Assembly: GCF_004295795.1 (NCBI RefSeq)
Contig: NZ_SEBR01000009.1
Location: 62,001-126,000 of the forward strand
From: Flavobacterium sp.
GTDB lineage: Bacteria > Bacteroidota > Bacteroidia > Flavobacteriales > Flavobacteriaceae
Reading direction: 5' to 3'
DNA: 64,000 bases
Position 1 is the first letter of the stretch, and each line of letters starts with the position of its first letter. Of the stretch, positions 45,513-53,919 are shown piece by piece. The translations under genes were made by a program, and so were the position numbers. The notes beneath the pieces were generated by a model that was given only the letters and a program-made list of their open reading frames with translations, was not told the DNA's origin and ran no database searches.

Positions 45513-46084
45513 AAGCGATAGCATTTGGGTAATTGTTCGACACAACCCAAAATTTCCATCGAGTGAAGATTAAAATAGCGATAAAATGTTTTCGAAATTG
45601 TTGATGTTGAGCATTGTATTGATAGAGTTGGGTTGTGCACTACTAATTTACGGTTAAGTCGATTCGAAAGTTGTTAATAAATCGCTTTTTGAGAATATTA
45701 ATAAATAATTAAGAGTTGTTGGCCAACGGTTTTCTGAGAAATTCGGCTAAATTTTACCATTTATTTAACTCGGAAACAGGCGTTTTGGGCAAAAATGGTT
45801 AGCTAAAGTTTTGATGCGCATTTTGGCTGAGCGACAGGATTTTTGTAGCTGGAGGCCGATCGCACTAGTGCCGAAGCTGTATGTTCGTCAGATTGCCTAG
45901 CCCCGATCGCAGCGGCAGCCCCGAAGTTTCGCCATCGTGATTTTGCCGCAGTTTGCAGAGCGACCGAAGGAAGCTCCTGCAAACGCGTGCAAAAACCGAT
46001 TGGGAAACGAGGGCTACAGCGCAGAGCGGGAATAAGCTTCAAAAAATACTGAAGAAAAAACGTCGGTTGGTTACCGACTGAAAA
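45513..46084. other. Gene-free region
   Basis: This 572-base stretch upstream of the repeat-protein gene holds no convincing gene. Its first ~270 bases are AT-rich and unremarkable. The rest contains family A copy 3 (45891-46040). Confidence 0.65.
45891..46040 (+). repeat. Dispersed ~150-base element, family A, copy 3
   Basis: It opens with GATTGCCTAGCCCCGAT, identical to copy 1 except one base, and ends GGGAATAAGCTTC. The hairpin at 45951-45984 pairs GTTTGCAGAGC with GCTCCTGCAAAC, leaving one bulged C and the loop GACCGAAGGAA. Confidence 0.7.
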
Positions 46085-46113
46085 CAAAAAAGCCCAAACT
46101 AGATGTTTGGGCT
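46085..46113 (-). terminator. Terminator of tRNA-Phe
   Basis: Minus-strand AGCCCAAAC pairs perfectly with GTTTGGGCT and is followed by TTTTTG. It lies immediately after the tRNA. Confidence 0.85.
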
Positions 46114-46118
46114 TTAAG

Positions 46119-46191
46119 TGGTACCTCCAGGAATCGAACCAGGGACACATGGATTTTCAGTCCATTGCTCTACCAACTGAGCTAAGGTACC
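46119..46191 (-). tRNA. tRNA-Phe (anticodon GAA)
   Basis: A 73-base cloverleaf on the minus strand. The acceptor stem is GGTACCT/AGGTACC with discriminator A, the D arm TAGCTCAGTTGGTAGAGC, the anticodon loop CTGAAAA with GAA, and the T arm CCTGGTTCGATTCCTGG. The 3' CCA is not encoded. It has its own promoter and terminator. Confidence 0.97.
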
Positions 46192-46207
46192 GTTGCTGAT
46201 GCGGGTG

Positions 46208-46237
46208 CAAATATAGAACGATTTTTTATTTGTGCAA
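46208..46237 (-). promoter_or_regulatory. Full Bacteroidota promoter of tRNA-Phe
   Basis: Minus-strand TTG (46235-46237), then exactly 19 bases, then TATATTTG (46208-46215): the textbook TTG-N19-TAnnTTTG promoter. It overlaps the promoter zone of the divergent coaX gene. Confidence 0.8.
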
Positions 46238-46265
46238 AAGAAATTTTTCGGAAAAAATCTATTCG

Positions 46266-46273
46266 TACTTTTG
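46266..46273 (+). promoter_or_regulatory. -7 promoter element of coaX
   Basis: TACTTTTG followed by C, only 6 bases before the ATG at 46280. Transcription would begin at or almost at the start codon. This excludes the longer frame from 46232. Confidence 0.55.
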
Positions 46274-46279
46274 CGCCCG

Positions 46280-47011
46280 ATGGTACTTACAATCGATATA
46301 GGAAACACGCGAACCAAAGGCGCTGTCTTTGAAGGTAATGCGGTTTTGGAGCAGTTCGTGACTCCGGAAAAAGAATGGCAAAATAAAGTTTCAGAAATTT
46401 TGGATTTGTATCCGAAAGTGGACGATTTGGTCGTTTCTTCGGTCGGAAAAACGCAAATTGAGCACCTCGAGAACTTCAAAAACCGAGTAAAAATCCATTT
46501 CATTTCCCACGAATCGAAATTTCCTTTCGTCAATTTGTATGAAACGCCCAAAACTTTGGGTATCGACCGCATGGTTTTGTCGGCTGGCGCGGTGCTTCAG
46601 TTTCCAAAGCAAAATAGATTGGTTATCGATGCCGGAACTTGCGTCACCTACGATTATATAGATGAGGATGACAACTACCTCGGAGGCGCGATTTCCCCGG
46701 GAATCAGGTTGCGTTATGAGGCGTTGCACGAGTATACCGCGAGATTGCCTTTGCTCGAAAGGGAAATTCCGTCTGGCGACATCGGAAATTCTACTGCCCA
46801 AGCTATACATTCTGGCGTTGTAAACGGTGTCGTGAAAGAAATCGACGGCTTCGTAAATTCCTGGACAAGTGGACGATCAAACTTTATCATTATTTTAACT
46901 GGGGGCGATGCGCTTTTTTTGGCTGGGCAATTAAAAAATATCATCTTTGCCAATCCAAATTTTCTGTTAGAAAGTTTAAACCAAACATTTCAATTCAGCC
47001 TAAATGATTAA
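46280..47011 (+). CDS. coaX: Type III pantothenate kinase
   Basis: Protein of 243 residues performing the first step of coenzyme A synthesis, ATP-dependent phosphorylation of pantothenate. The type III (ASKHA-fold) motifs are visible: the N-terminal TIDIGNTRTKGAVF, TLGIDRMVLSAGAV near residue 95, VIDAGTCVTYDYI near 115, and GGAISPGIRLRYEALHEYTARLPL near 135. The start at 46280 follows a -7 element. The gene overlaps the next by 8 bases and leads an operon of envelope genes. Confidence 0.94.
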   Translation: MVLTIDIGNTRTKGAVFEGNAVLEQFVTPEKEWQNKVSEILDLYPKVDDLVVSSVGKTQIEHLENFKNRVKIHFISHESKFPFVNLYETPKTLGIDRMVLSAGAVLQFPKQNRLVIDAGTCVTYDYIDEDDNYLGGAISPGIRLRYEALHEYTARLPLLEREIPSGDIGNSTAQAIHSGVVNGVVKEIDGFVNSWTSGRSNFIIILTGGDALFLAGQLKNIIFANPNFLLESLNQTFQFSLND

Positions 47012-48275
47012 AAAAATTCTGGTAAGCGCCTGCTTGCTGCTGTCATTGATTTCCTTTGCACAGGAAGGCAGTTATTCTCCTTACTCTTTTTACGGAATTG
47101 GCGACCAACGTTTCAAAGGCACTGCCGAGACTCGCGCCATGGGCGGATTGTCGATTTTCGCAGATTCGATTCACATCAATTTACAGAATCCGGCGTCGTT
47201 TGGATCTTTGAAATGGACTAGTTTTTCAGTAGGAGGAACCAACTCGTGGGCAACTTTGAATACCGAAGATCGCGAGGAAAAAGCCAAGCGATTCACTTTG
47301 GATTACCTCGCAGTCGGACTTCCATTCAAAAAAGGCGGGATTGCTTTCGGTTTGATGCCTTACACTTCTGTTGGATACAAAGTACAAAGTCTCCAGACAC
47401 AAATTCCAAGCCCGGGCGATACGACCAGGATCATCAACAGGTTCGAAGGCAACGGCGGAATCAACCGCGTTTTCTTGGGCGGAGGTTACGAAATCACAAG
47501 CAATTTGAGAGTGGGAGTAGACGTGAATTTCAACTTCGGGAAAGTAGAAACGACCTCTCTGGCGCAAGCCGAAGGAATACAGTTCGGGACACGCGAAATC
47601 AACGAATCGCGTTTTTCGGGTTTCAGTGCCAACATAGGCGCGATGTACGAACGCAAAATCAGCAAAAAACTCAAAGGATTCGCCGCGGCGACCTTTACAC
47701 CACAGACAGATTTGCGCGCCGTCGGATACCGGAATATCGCAACGGTCCAAATCAGGCAGATTGGCGGAGTCGCCATCGTAGATCAGGACACGATTTTCAG
47801 CGACAGGGTAAGCAAATTGAAACTTCCGTCGAAATTCTCGTTGGGATTCGGATTGGGCGTGCCCAGAAAATGGCAGGCCGGAGCCGAAGTCACGTTCACG
47901 GGAGCAAAAGATTTACAGAATCGCGTGTCCGATTTCGGGAATGCGAGATTCGAGAACGCAATAAAATATTCCATCGGAGGTTATTATATTCCAAACTACA
48001 ACTCGTTCAGCAGTTATTGGGACAGAGTCGTGATCCGCGCAGGCGCACGCTATGAAAACACCGGATTGGTCCTGAACAACCAGAAAATCCGCGATGCGGC
48101 CGGAACGTTGGGCTTCGGAATGCCGATTCCGGGATTGATGTCAAATATCAACGTCAATCTGGAATACGGAAAACGCGGCACGAAAGCCTACGGACTCATT
48201 GAGGAAAACTACGTCAACGTCGGAATCGGGCTTTCTTTCAACGACCGTTGGTTCGTGAAACGCCGTTACGACTAA
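47004..48275 (+). CDS. Outer-membrane beta-barrel protein, unknown function
   Basis: Protein of 423 residues with a signal peptide (MIKKILVSACLLLSLISFA). It has alternating amphipathic strands, an early YSFYGIGDQRFKGTAETRAMGGLSI resembling the start of FadL/OmpP1-like barrels, and a closing VNVGIGLSFNDRWFVKRRYD. It overlaps coaX by 8 bases and is followed after 12 bases by a TPR protein, so it belongs to the coaX-lptC operon. The transported substrate is unknown. Confidence 0.8.
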   Translation: MIKKILVSACLLLSLISFAQEGSYSPYSFYGIGDQRFKGTAETRAMGGLSIFADSIHINLQNPASFGSLKWTSFSVGGTNSWATLNTEDREEKAKRFTLDYLAVGLPFKKGGIAFGLMPYTSVGYKVQSLQTQIPSPGDTTRIINRFEGNGGINRVFLGGGYEITSNLRVGVDVNFNFGKVETTSLAQAEGIQFGTREINESRFSGFSANIGAMYERKISKKLKGFAAATFTPQTDLRAVGYRNIATVQIRQIGGVAIVDQDTIFSDRVSKLKLPSKFSLGFGLGVPRKWQAGAEVTFTGAKDLQNRVSDFGNARFENAIKYSIGGYYIPNYNSFSSYWDRVVIRAGARYENTGLVLNNQKIRDAAGTLGFGMPIPGLMSNINVNLEYGKRGTKAYGLIEENYVNVGIGLSFNDRWFVKRRYD

Positions 48276-48287
48276 AAAACAACTTTT

Positions 48288-49574
48288 ATGAAAAGTACGT
48301 TTCTTGCATTGATCGCCTTTTTTGGCATCGCGATGGCTTCGGCCCAAAACAATCCCGAGAAACAATGTAAGGCTTTGCAGCGCTCGGTTGACAGTCTCGT
48401 CAATACAAACGATGCGGAGAAAGCGTACGCCGTCTGGCTGAATCTTCGCAAGGTTTGTCCGAACAATGAAAAGACGTATACGACAGGATTCGATCTTTTG
48501 CGCCTTCGGATACAAAAGTTGAAAGACGACGAAAAAACGGCCGGCGTCAAGGAATTGCTGAAGCTTTACGACGATTTCAACAAAAACGTTCCCGCGAACA
48601 CGAGTCCGGTTTTGATGAACAAGGCTATGGCTATGCAAAAGTACAAGGCCGCGCCTGACGAGGAAATCTACAATTTGCTGGATATTGCGTATTCCAAAAA
48701 TCCGATGGCTTTCGCCGATACAGATGCGATTTACTTGTATCACAAACTGTATTACGACAAGTTCAAGGCTGGCGACAAGACAATCACTCCAAATAAAATC
48801 CTTAGAAAAACCGATGATTTGGTGGCACACGTCGAGAAATTGACGGTTGCCGACGAAAAGTCGAAAAAGGCGAACGAAAGACTTGCCAGAGCGCTGCGCA
48901 ATCTCGTGAAAGACGTTTCGACCTGCGAAAATCTCGATGCTTATTACGGGGAAGTTTTCGAAAAGAGAAAATCCGATACGCTTTGGTTGGCGGTCGCTTT
49001 AGATGCTTTGGCCGAAAACAATTGCCGAAACAGCAAACTTTTCCAGCAGGTCACAGACTTGCAACAAAGCACGAAACCTTCGGCGAAGTCAGCTTACAAC
49101 GCAGGATCGGCCGCTTACCAGAAGGCAGATTTCGCGAACGCGGCCAAATATTTCATTCAATCTGCGGAACTTTCCAAAGATCCGAGTGAAAAAGCCGATA
49201 CCTATTTCACGTTGGCCTCGACGATTTACGTCGGACGAGACAAGGCCAAACAGAAGGAATTTGCGTTGAAAGCGCTCGAAGTCAAAAAGGATTATGCAAA
49301 ATCATATATTTTGTTGGCGCAACTTTACGCAGAATCCGGATCGGAATGCGGAAAGTCGGAATTCGAGAAAAAAGCGTTGAATCTGCTTGCGATCGAAACT
49401 TTGAAGAAAGCGATTTCGGTCAACAAAAACATGGGCGGACTCGACAAGGTGATCAAATCTTACGAGAAAAAGGCGCCGACCCAAAAAGAGATCAAAGACG
49501 CCAAGATGGGCGGAAAAACCGTACATTTCGATTGTTGGATAAATGAATCGGTACTCATTCCGGAGGCAAAATGA
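48288..49574 (+). CDS. Secreted tetratricopeptide-repeat protein
   Basis: Protein of 428 residues with a signal peptide (MKSTFLALIAFFGIAMASA) and almost all-helical TPR-like repeats: e.g. AYNAGSAAYQKADFANAAKYFIQSAEL near 270 and FALKALEVKKDYAKSYILLAQLY near 325. It should be a periplasmic scaffold. It overlaps lptC by 4 bases, suggesting coupled expression with LPS export. Confidence 0.85.
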   Translation: MKSTFLALIAFFGIAMASAQNNPEKQCKALQRSVDSLVNTNDAEKAYAVWLNLRKVCPNNEKTYTTGFDLLRLRIQKLKDDEKTAGVKELLKLYDDFNKNVPANTSPVLMNKAMAMQKYKAAPDEEIYNLLDIAYSKNPMAFADTDAIYLYHKLYYDKFKAGDKTITPNKILRKTDDLVAHVEKLTVADEKSKKANERLARALRNLVKDVSTCENLDAYYGEVFEKRKSDTLWLAVALDALAENNCRNSKLFQQVTDLQQSTKPSAKSAYNAGSAAYQKADFANAAKYFIQSAELSKDPSEKADTYFTLASTIYVGRDKAKQKEFALKALEVKKDYAKSYILLAQLYAESGSECGKSEFEKKALNLLAIETLKKAISVNKNMGGLDKVIKSYEKKAPTQKEIKDAKMGGKTVHFDCWINESVLIPEAK

Positions 49575-50125
49575 TGCAATCTTTCCTAAATAAAATCGGC
49601 GTTTTTGGCGTTCTTGCTTTTACTCTCGCGGCTTGCGAAGGGAATTTCAAGGAAGTGCAAAAGCTTGGTTTTTCAGAATTCACGCCAAGCGGTGAAGCCG
49701 ACGATTTCAATCTCAAGTACACCGATTCGGGCCGCATCACATCGGTTTTGATCAGTCCGAAAATGCTCGATTACGCCACGGCGCGCTATCCGTTTACCGA
49801 ATTTCCGAAAGGCATAAACGTCACTTTGTACGACAAAAAAGGTGCTAAAACCTACGTGACTTCCAATTATGCCGTGCAATACAAAAACACTGACATGATC
49901 GATCTTCAGGGCAATGTCAACATTTGGAACGACGAAGGTTCACGCCTTCAGACCGAACAATTGTACTTCGATCAAAAAAACGAGTGGTTTTTCACCGAAC
50001 AAAAATTTAAATTTACCGATCCCAAAGGTGTTTCCTATGGGCAAGGCATCGATTTCAGCAAGGATTTCAAGATCGTGAATTCACAGAAAATCTCCGGGCA
50101 AATCGAAAAATCAAACGACTTCTAA
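49571..50125 (+). CDS. lptC: LPS export protein LptC
   Basis: Protein of 184 residues with an N-terminal hydrophobic segment ending in the lipobox-like LAAC. LptC-type features: GRITSVLISPKMLDYATARYPF, then FPKGINVTLYDKKG, VTSNYAVQYKNTDMIDLQGNV and TEQLYFDQKNEWFFTEQKF, the usual LptC beta-jellyroll strand pattern. It forms part of the bridge carrying LPS from the inner to the outer membrane. It overlaps the TPR gene by 4 bases. Confidence 0.9.
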   Translation: MMQSFLNKIGVFGVLAFTLAACEGNFKEVQKLGFSEFTPSGEADDFNLKYTDSGRITSVLISPKMLDYATARYPFTEFPKGINVTLYDKKGAKTYVTSNYAVQYKNTDMIDLQGNVNIWNDEGSRLQTEQLYFDQKNEWFFTEQKFKFTDPKGVSYGQGIDFSKDFKIVNSQKISGQIEKSNDF

Positions 50126-50126
50126 C

Positions 50127-50330
50127 ATGAACGGATATTTTAAACTGGTTCCATTTGTCTATCTTGCCGCGGCGTTGTTTTTCCTGTATTCGGCCTATGC
50201 GAATTACAATGAACAAATGGAAAGTTGGTGGATTTGGCTTGCGCTTTCAGGACTTTGCGTGTTCATGTTTTTCTTCCGCAGACGTTTCGCCAAGAAATTC
50301 ATGGATCAGAATCAGCAGCCAAAAAAATAA
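50127..50330 (+). CDS. Small two-helix membrane protein
   Basis: Protein of 67 residues that starts 1 base after the lptC stop. It has two hydrophobic segments (about 6-24 and 34-50) separated by YNEQMESWW, and a basic tail (FRRRFAKKFMDQNQQPKK). I recognise no named family. Its place, locked between lptC and the CorC-type gene with 1 and 3 base gaps, supports it as a real gene. Confidence 0.75.
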   Translation: MNGYFKLVPFVYLAAALFFLYSAYANYNEQMESWWIWLALSGLCVFMFFFRRRFAKKFMDQNQQPKK

Positions 50331-50333
50331 GCT

Positions 50334-51587
50334 ATGGAAGTCAGTATCATCATAACCAGCCTGATACTGGCGGCGTTTTTCTCGGGAATGGAAATCGCCT
50401 TCATTTCCTCGAACAAGATTTACCTTGAGATCGAGAAGCGGCAGGACGATTTTTTGTCGCAGATTTTGTCCAAACTCACAGAAAAACCTTCGAAATTCAT
50501 CGCTTCGATGCTGGTCGGGAACAATCTCGCGTTGGTCGTTTACGGATTTTTTGTCTCGCGATTGATCCTGAGGTTGATTCTTCCTTATGATTTGACCGTC
50601 GCGTCGAATTTGCTGATCCAGTCGGCGATCGCTACGATTGTAATTGTCTTTACTTCTGAATTCCTTCCGAAGGTTTTCTTCCATATTTACGCCAACAGCC
50701 TGATTCGCTTTTTCGCGCTTCCGGCTTACGTTTTCTACAAGATTTTCTATTATGTTTCGTCTGGCGTGCTTTGGTTGTCCGATGTCGTTCTAAAGAAGTT
50801 TTTTAGAACGGGAAGCGATCCGGTTCAGGTTTTTTTCAGCAAAGTCGAACTCGGGAATTTCATAACGGAGCAGATGAGTTCGGTCAACGAGAACGAGGAA
50901 GTCGATTCGGAAATTCAGATTTTCCAGAATGCGCTCGATTTCTCCGAGGTCAAGGCGCGCGACATCATGACGCCAAGAATGGAGATTTCGGCCATCGATC
51001 TGTTTGCGCCGATTTCCGAATTGAAAGCGCTTTTCATCGACACCGGATATTCCAAAATTCTCGTCTACCAGGATTCGTTGGACGATATAGTCGGCTATGT
51101 GCATTCGTTCGATTTGTTCCGAAAACCGCGCACTGTCAAGTCTATAGTGATTCCGGTGGAATTCGTTCCGCAGACCATATATATTAAGGACGCGATGGAT
51201 CAACTCACCAAAAAGCGCAAGAGCGTGGCGGTCGTTCTCGACGAATACGGCGGAACTGCGGGAATCGTGACCATGGAGGACATCGTCGAGGAACTTTTTG
51301 GCGAAATAGAGGACGAACACGATGAGGTCGAACTATTGACCGAAGAAAAGCTCGACGAAAGTACTTGGCTTTTTTCTACGAGACACGACGTCGAATATCT
51401 GAACGAAACCTACGATCTCGAAATTCCGGAAGGCGATTCTTACAGCACGCTAGGCGGTTTCATCGTCAATTCGGTGAACGAGATTCCGCAAAAAGGCCAA
51501 CAGCTTTCCATCGGCAAATTCCGGTTTTCGATCGAGGAAGCGACCGCCAAGAAAATCGTGTTGGTTAAGATGACGGTTTCGGCCTGA
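50334..51587 (+). CDS. CorC/HlyC-type transporter with CBS domains
   Basis: Protein of 417 residues. An N-terminal CNNM membrane domain (about 1-190: SGMEIAFISSNKIYLEIEKR, ASMLVGNNLALVVYG, TSEFLPKVFFHIYAN), a CBS domain pair (about 205-330: DIMTPRMEISAID, VLDEYGGTAGIVTMEDIVEELFGEIEDEHD), and a C-terminal CorC_HlyC domain (YSTLGGFIVNSVNEIPQKGQQ). The family is linked to magnesium or cobalt efflux; older names call it hemolysin. It ends the coaX operon. Confidence 0.92.
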   Translation: MEVSIIITSLILAAFFSGMEIAFISSNKIYLEIEKRQDDFLSQILSKLTEKPSKFIASMLVGNNLALVVYGFFVSRLILRLILPYDLTVASNLLIQSAIATIVIVFTSEFLPKVFFHIYANSLIRFFALPAYVFYKIFYYVSSGVLWLSDVVLKKFFRTGSDPVQVFFSKVELGNFITEQMSSVNENEEVDSEIQIFQNALDFSEVKARDIMTPRMEISAIDLFAPISELKALFIDTGYSKILVYQDSLDDIVGYVHSFDLFRKPRTVKSIVIPVEFVPQTIYIKDAMDQLTKKRKSVAVVLDEYGGTAGIVTMEDIVEELFGEIEDEHDEVELLTEEKLDESTWLFSTRHDVEYLNETYDLEIPEGDSYSTLGGFIVNSVNEIPQKGQQLSIGKFRFSIEEATAKKIVLVKMTVSA

Positions 51588-51788
51588 AATCGATTCCAGC
51601 TTTTTTATTTCCGACTTCGAGACTTTGTTATTCCGACAATTTCGGCATCCGCGGAAGCGCAATCCATAGCCATATTTTTCGGCTGCGAAAAGAAAATCCA
51701 ACTTTGAAAGCAAATATTCCGCTCAACTTATGGTTATTAAATAGATAATTGTATTTTCGCAAACTGAATTAAAAATCAAGAGTATAAA

Positions 51789-53846
51789 ATGGCAGTTTTA
51801 TCTAAAATCAGACAGCGTTCACTGCTGCTGATCGGAGTAATCGGATTTTGTTTGTTGGCCTTCCTGATCGGTGATATTTTCACGAGCGGAAACCTAAATC
51901 TTGCATCTAAGGATGTGGGTAGCGTCAACGGAAAAGACATCACTTTTGACGATTTCCGAGTGAAAGTGAGCAACGTAGAGAAAAGCGGACAAGGAATGAG
52001 CGCGACACAAGCGTCAAACCGTGTTTGGGATCAGGAAATCGCGATCACTTTGCTTACCGAAGAATTCGAAAAATTGGGAATCCGCGTAGGCGAAAAACAT
52101 ATTTTGGAGGCGTTCAAGAACGATCCGCAAATTGGGCAGAACCCAATGTTCAAAGGCGCTAACGGCGAATTTGACGTGGCGAAACTAAGCGAGTTCATCA
52201 AGACGAATCCAGATGCCGCACAAGCAATCAAAGACCGCGAAAAAGATGCGGTTTTGAACGCGAAATATTTGGTTTACAACACTTTGGTAAAAGGTGGATT
52301 ATTCGTGACCGAAGCAGAAGGAAAATTCAAATACGAAGCCGAAACGACAAAAGCGTCTTTCGATTACGTGGGTGTTTTGTTCTCGACCGTGAAAGACAGC
52401 GATGTCAAGATTTCTGACAGCGAACTTACAGATTACATGAAAAAGCACGAAAAGCGTTACAAGAGCGACGAAAACCGCGAGCTTGAATACGTTTTGGTAG
52501 CCGACAAACCGTCTGCAGCTGACGAATCCGAAGTTAAAGGTGAAGTGGACAAGTTGCTTACTTCCACTGATTCTACCGGAAATTTCCGCACGACAAAAAA
52601 CATCGGTGATTTCGTAAGCCAGAATTCCGATATTCCTTTCGATACGACTTACATCGCCAAGAAAGACTTGCCAACCGCTCACGCCGAGGCTTTGTTCAAT
52701 CTTCCGGCAGGCCAGATCTACGGACCGTACATGCAAGGTGACTATTACGCAGTAACTCGCGCAATGGGACGAAAAGCCGGTGCAAACGCCAAGGCTAGCC
52801 ATATCTTGATCAGCTGGGAAGGCACGCAAGTGAACAAACGCGAAAAGCGTACGAAGGAAGAGGCAAAAGCGAAAGCCGAAGCTTTGTTGGTTCAGGCAAA
52901 AGCGAATCCAAGTGGTTTTGCGATGTTGGCCATCACGAATTCTGACGATTCTTCTGCCAATCAAGGTGGAGATTTGGGCTATTTCGCTCCAGGGCAAATG
53001 GTTCCGGCGTTCAACGATTTCGTTTTCAAGAATCCAATCGGAACAATCGGTTTGGTTGAAAGCCAATTCGGATACCACGTAATCAACGTTACAGACAAAC
53101 AAGACGCCGTGAAATTGGCTACTATCGCCAGAAAAATCGAGCCGTCTGATGCCACGACCGACGCCCTTTACCAAAAAGCGGTAAAAGTCGAAATGGAAGC
53201 GAACGACAAAGATTTCGCCACTGTTGCCAAAGCAGAGAAATTGGAAGTTGTTCCAAGCGTGAAAGTAAAAGCGATGGACGAATACTTTGGAAATATCGGA
53301 GCACAACGCGCAATCGTGCAATGGGCTTTCGGAGCTAAAGTAGGAGATGTGAAGCGTTTCGAAGTTGTTAATGTAGGAAACGTAATCGTGAAATTGAAGA
53401 AAATCAATCCGGAAGGTTTGTTATCTATCGATGAAGCGAGAGTTAGCGTTGAGCCACTTTTGAAGAACAAGAAGAAGGCCGAAATCATCAAGAAAAAGAT
53501 GACAGGTGCGTCACTTCAGGCAATCGCGCAAGCTTCTGGAGCTACCGTTCAATCGGCTACAGATTTGACGCTTGAAAACGCAATGATACCAAATGCCGGT
53601 CCGGAACCTAAAGTCGTCGGAACTGCAATCGCGACTGCGACTGGAAAAGTTTCCAAACCGATCGAAGGAAATTCTGGTGTTTACGTAGTTGCTCCGAAAG
53701 CGGTTACAAAAGCGGCTGCAACCAAAGATCACCTCGATTTCGTCAACAAGGTGAAATCGCAAACAGGCGGATACACTTCAAGAATTATCCCGGCTTTGAA
53801 GGCAGATGCTAAAATTGAAGACAACAGATCGAAATTCAACTACTAG
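51789..53846 (+). CDS. ppiD: Peptidyl-prolyl isomerase PpiD-like
   Basis: Protein of 685 residues anchored in the inner membrane by LLLIGVIGFCLLAFLIGDIF (about 13-32). A SurA/PpiD N-terminal chaperone region follows (SVNGKDITFDDFRVKV, FKNDPQIGQNPMFKGANGEF), then a parvulin domain near residues 335-440 (AKASHILISWEG, GGDLGYFAPGQMVPAFNDFVF, VESQFGYHVINV). It helps fold outer-membrane proteins in the periplasm. A terminator follows. Confidence 0.93.
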   Translation: MAVLSKIRQRSLLLIGVIGFCLLAFLIGDIFTSGNLNLASKDVGSVNGKDITFDDFRVKVSNVEKSGQGMSATQASNRVWDQEIAITLLTEEFEKLGIRVGEKHILEAFKNDPQIGQNPMFKGANGEFDVAKLSEFIKTNPDAAQAIKDREKDAVLNAKYLVYNTLVKGGLFVTEAEGKFKYEAETTKASFDYVGVLFSTVKDSDVKISDSELTDYMKKHEKRYKSDENRELEYVLVADKPSAADESEVKGEVDKLLTSTDSTGNFRTTKNIGDFVSQNSDIPFDTTYIAKKDLPTAHAEALFNLPAGQIYGPYMQGDYYAVTRAMGRKAGANAKASHILISWEGTQVNKREKRTKEEAKAKAEALLVQAKANPSGFAMLAITNSDDSSANQGGDLGYFAPGQMVPAFNDFVFKNPIGTIGLVESQFGYHVINVTDKQDAVKLATIARKIEPSDATTDALYQKAVKVEMEANDKDFATVAKAEKLEVVPSVKVKAMDEYFGNIGAQRAIVQWAFGAKVGDVKRFEVVNVGNVIVKLKKINPEGLLSIDEARVSVEPLLKNKKKAEIIKKKMTGASLQAIAQASGATVQSATDLTLENAMIPNAGPEPKVVGTAIATATGKVSKPIEGNSGVYVVAPKAVTKAAATKDHLDFVNKVKSQTGGYTSRIIPALKADAKIEDNRSKFNY

Positions 53847-53865
53847 AAATTTCGTTCCCCAATAC

Positions 53866-53900
53866 AAAAAATCCCGGATGGTATGTTCGGGATTTTTTTT
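53866..53900. terminator. Bidirectional terminator between ppiD and the GHMP kinase
   Basis: ATCCCG (53871-53876) pairs with CGGGAT (53888-53893), with an A-run before and T-run after, between convergent gene ends. Confidence 0.8.
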
Positions 53901-53919
53901 GCCTAAAGGTTTCGTGTTT

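Noticed and set aside
51588..51788. Possible further repeat copy upstream of ppiD
   Set aside because: Some GC-rich words resemble family B (GCGGATGCCG), but no alignable element or hairpin could be shown.
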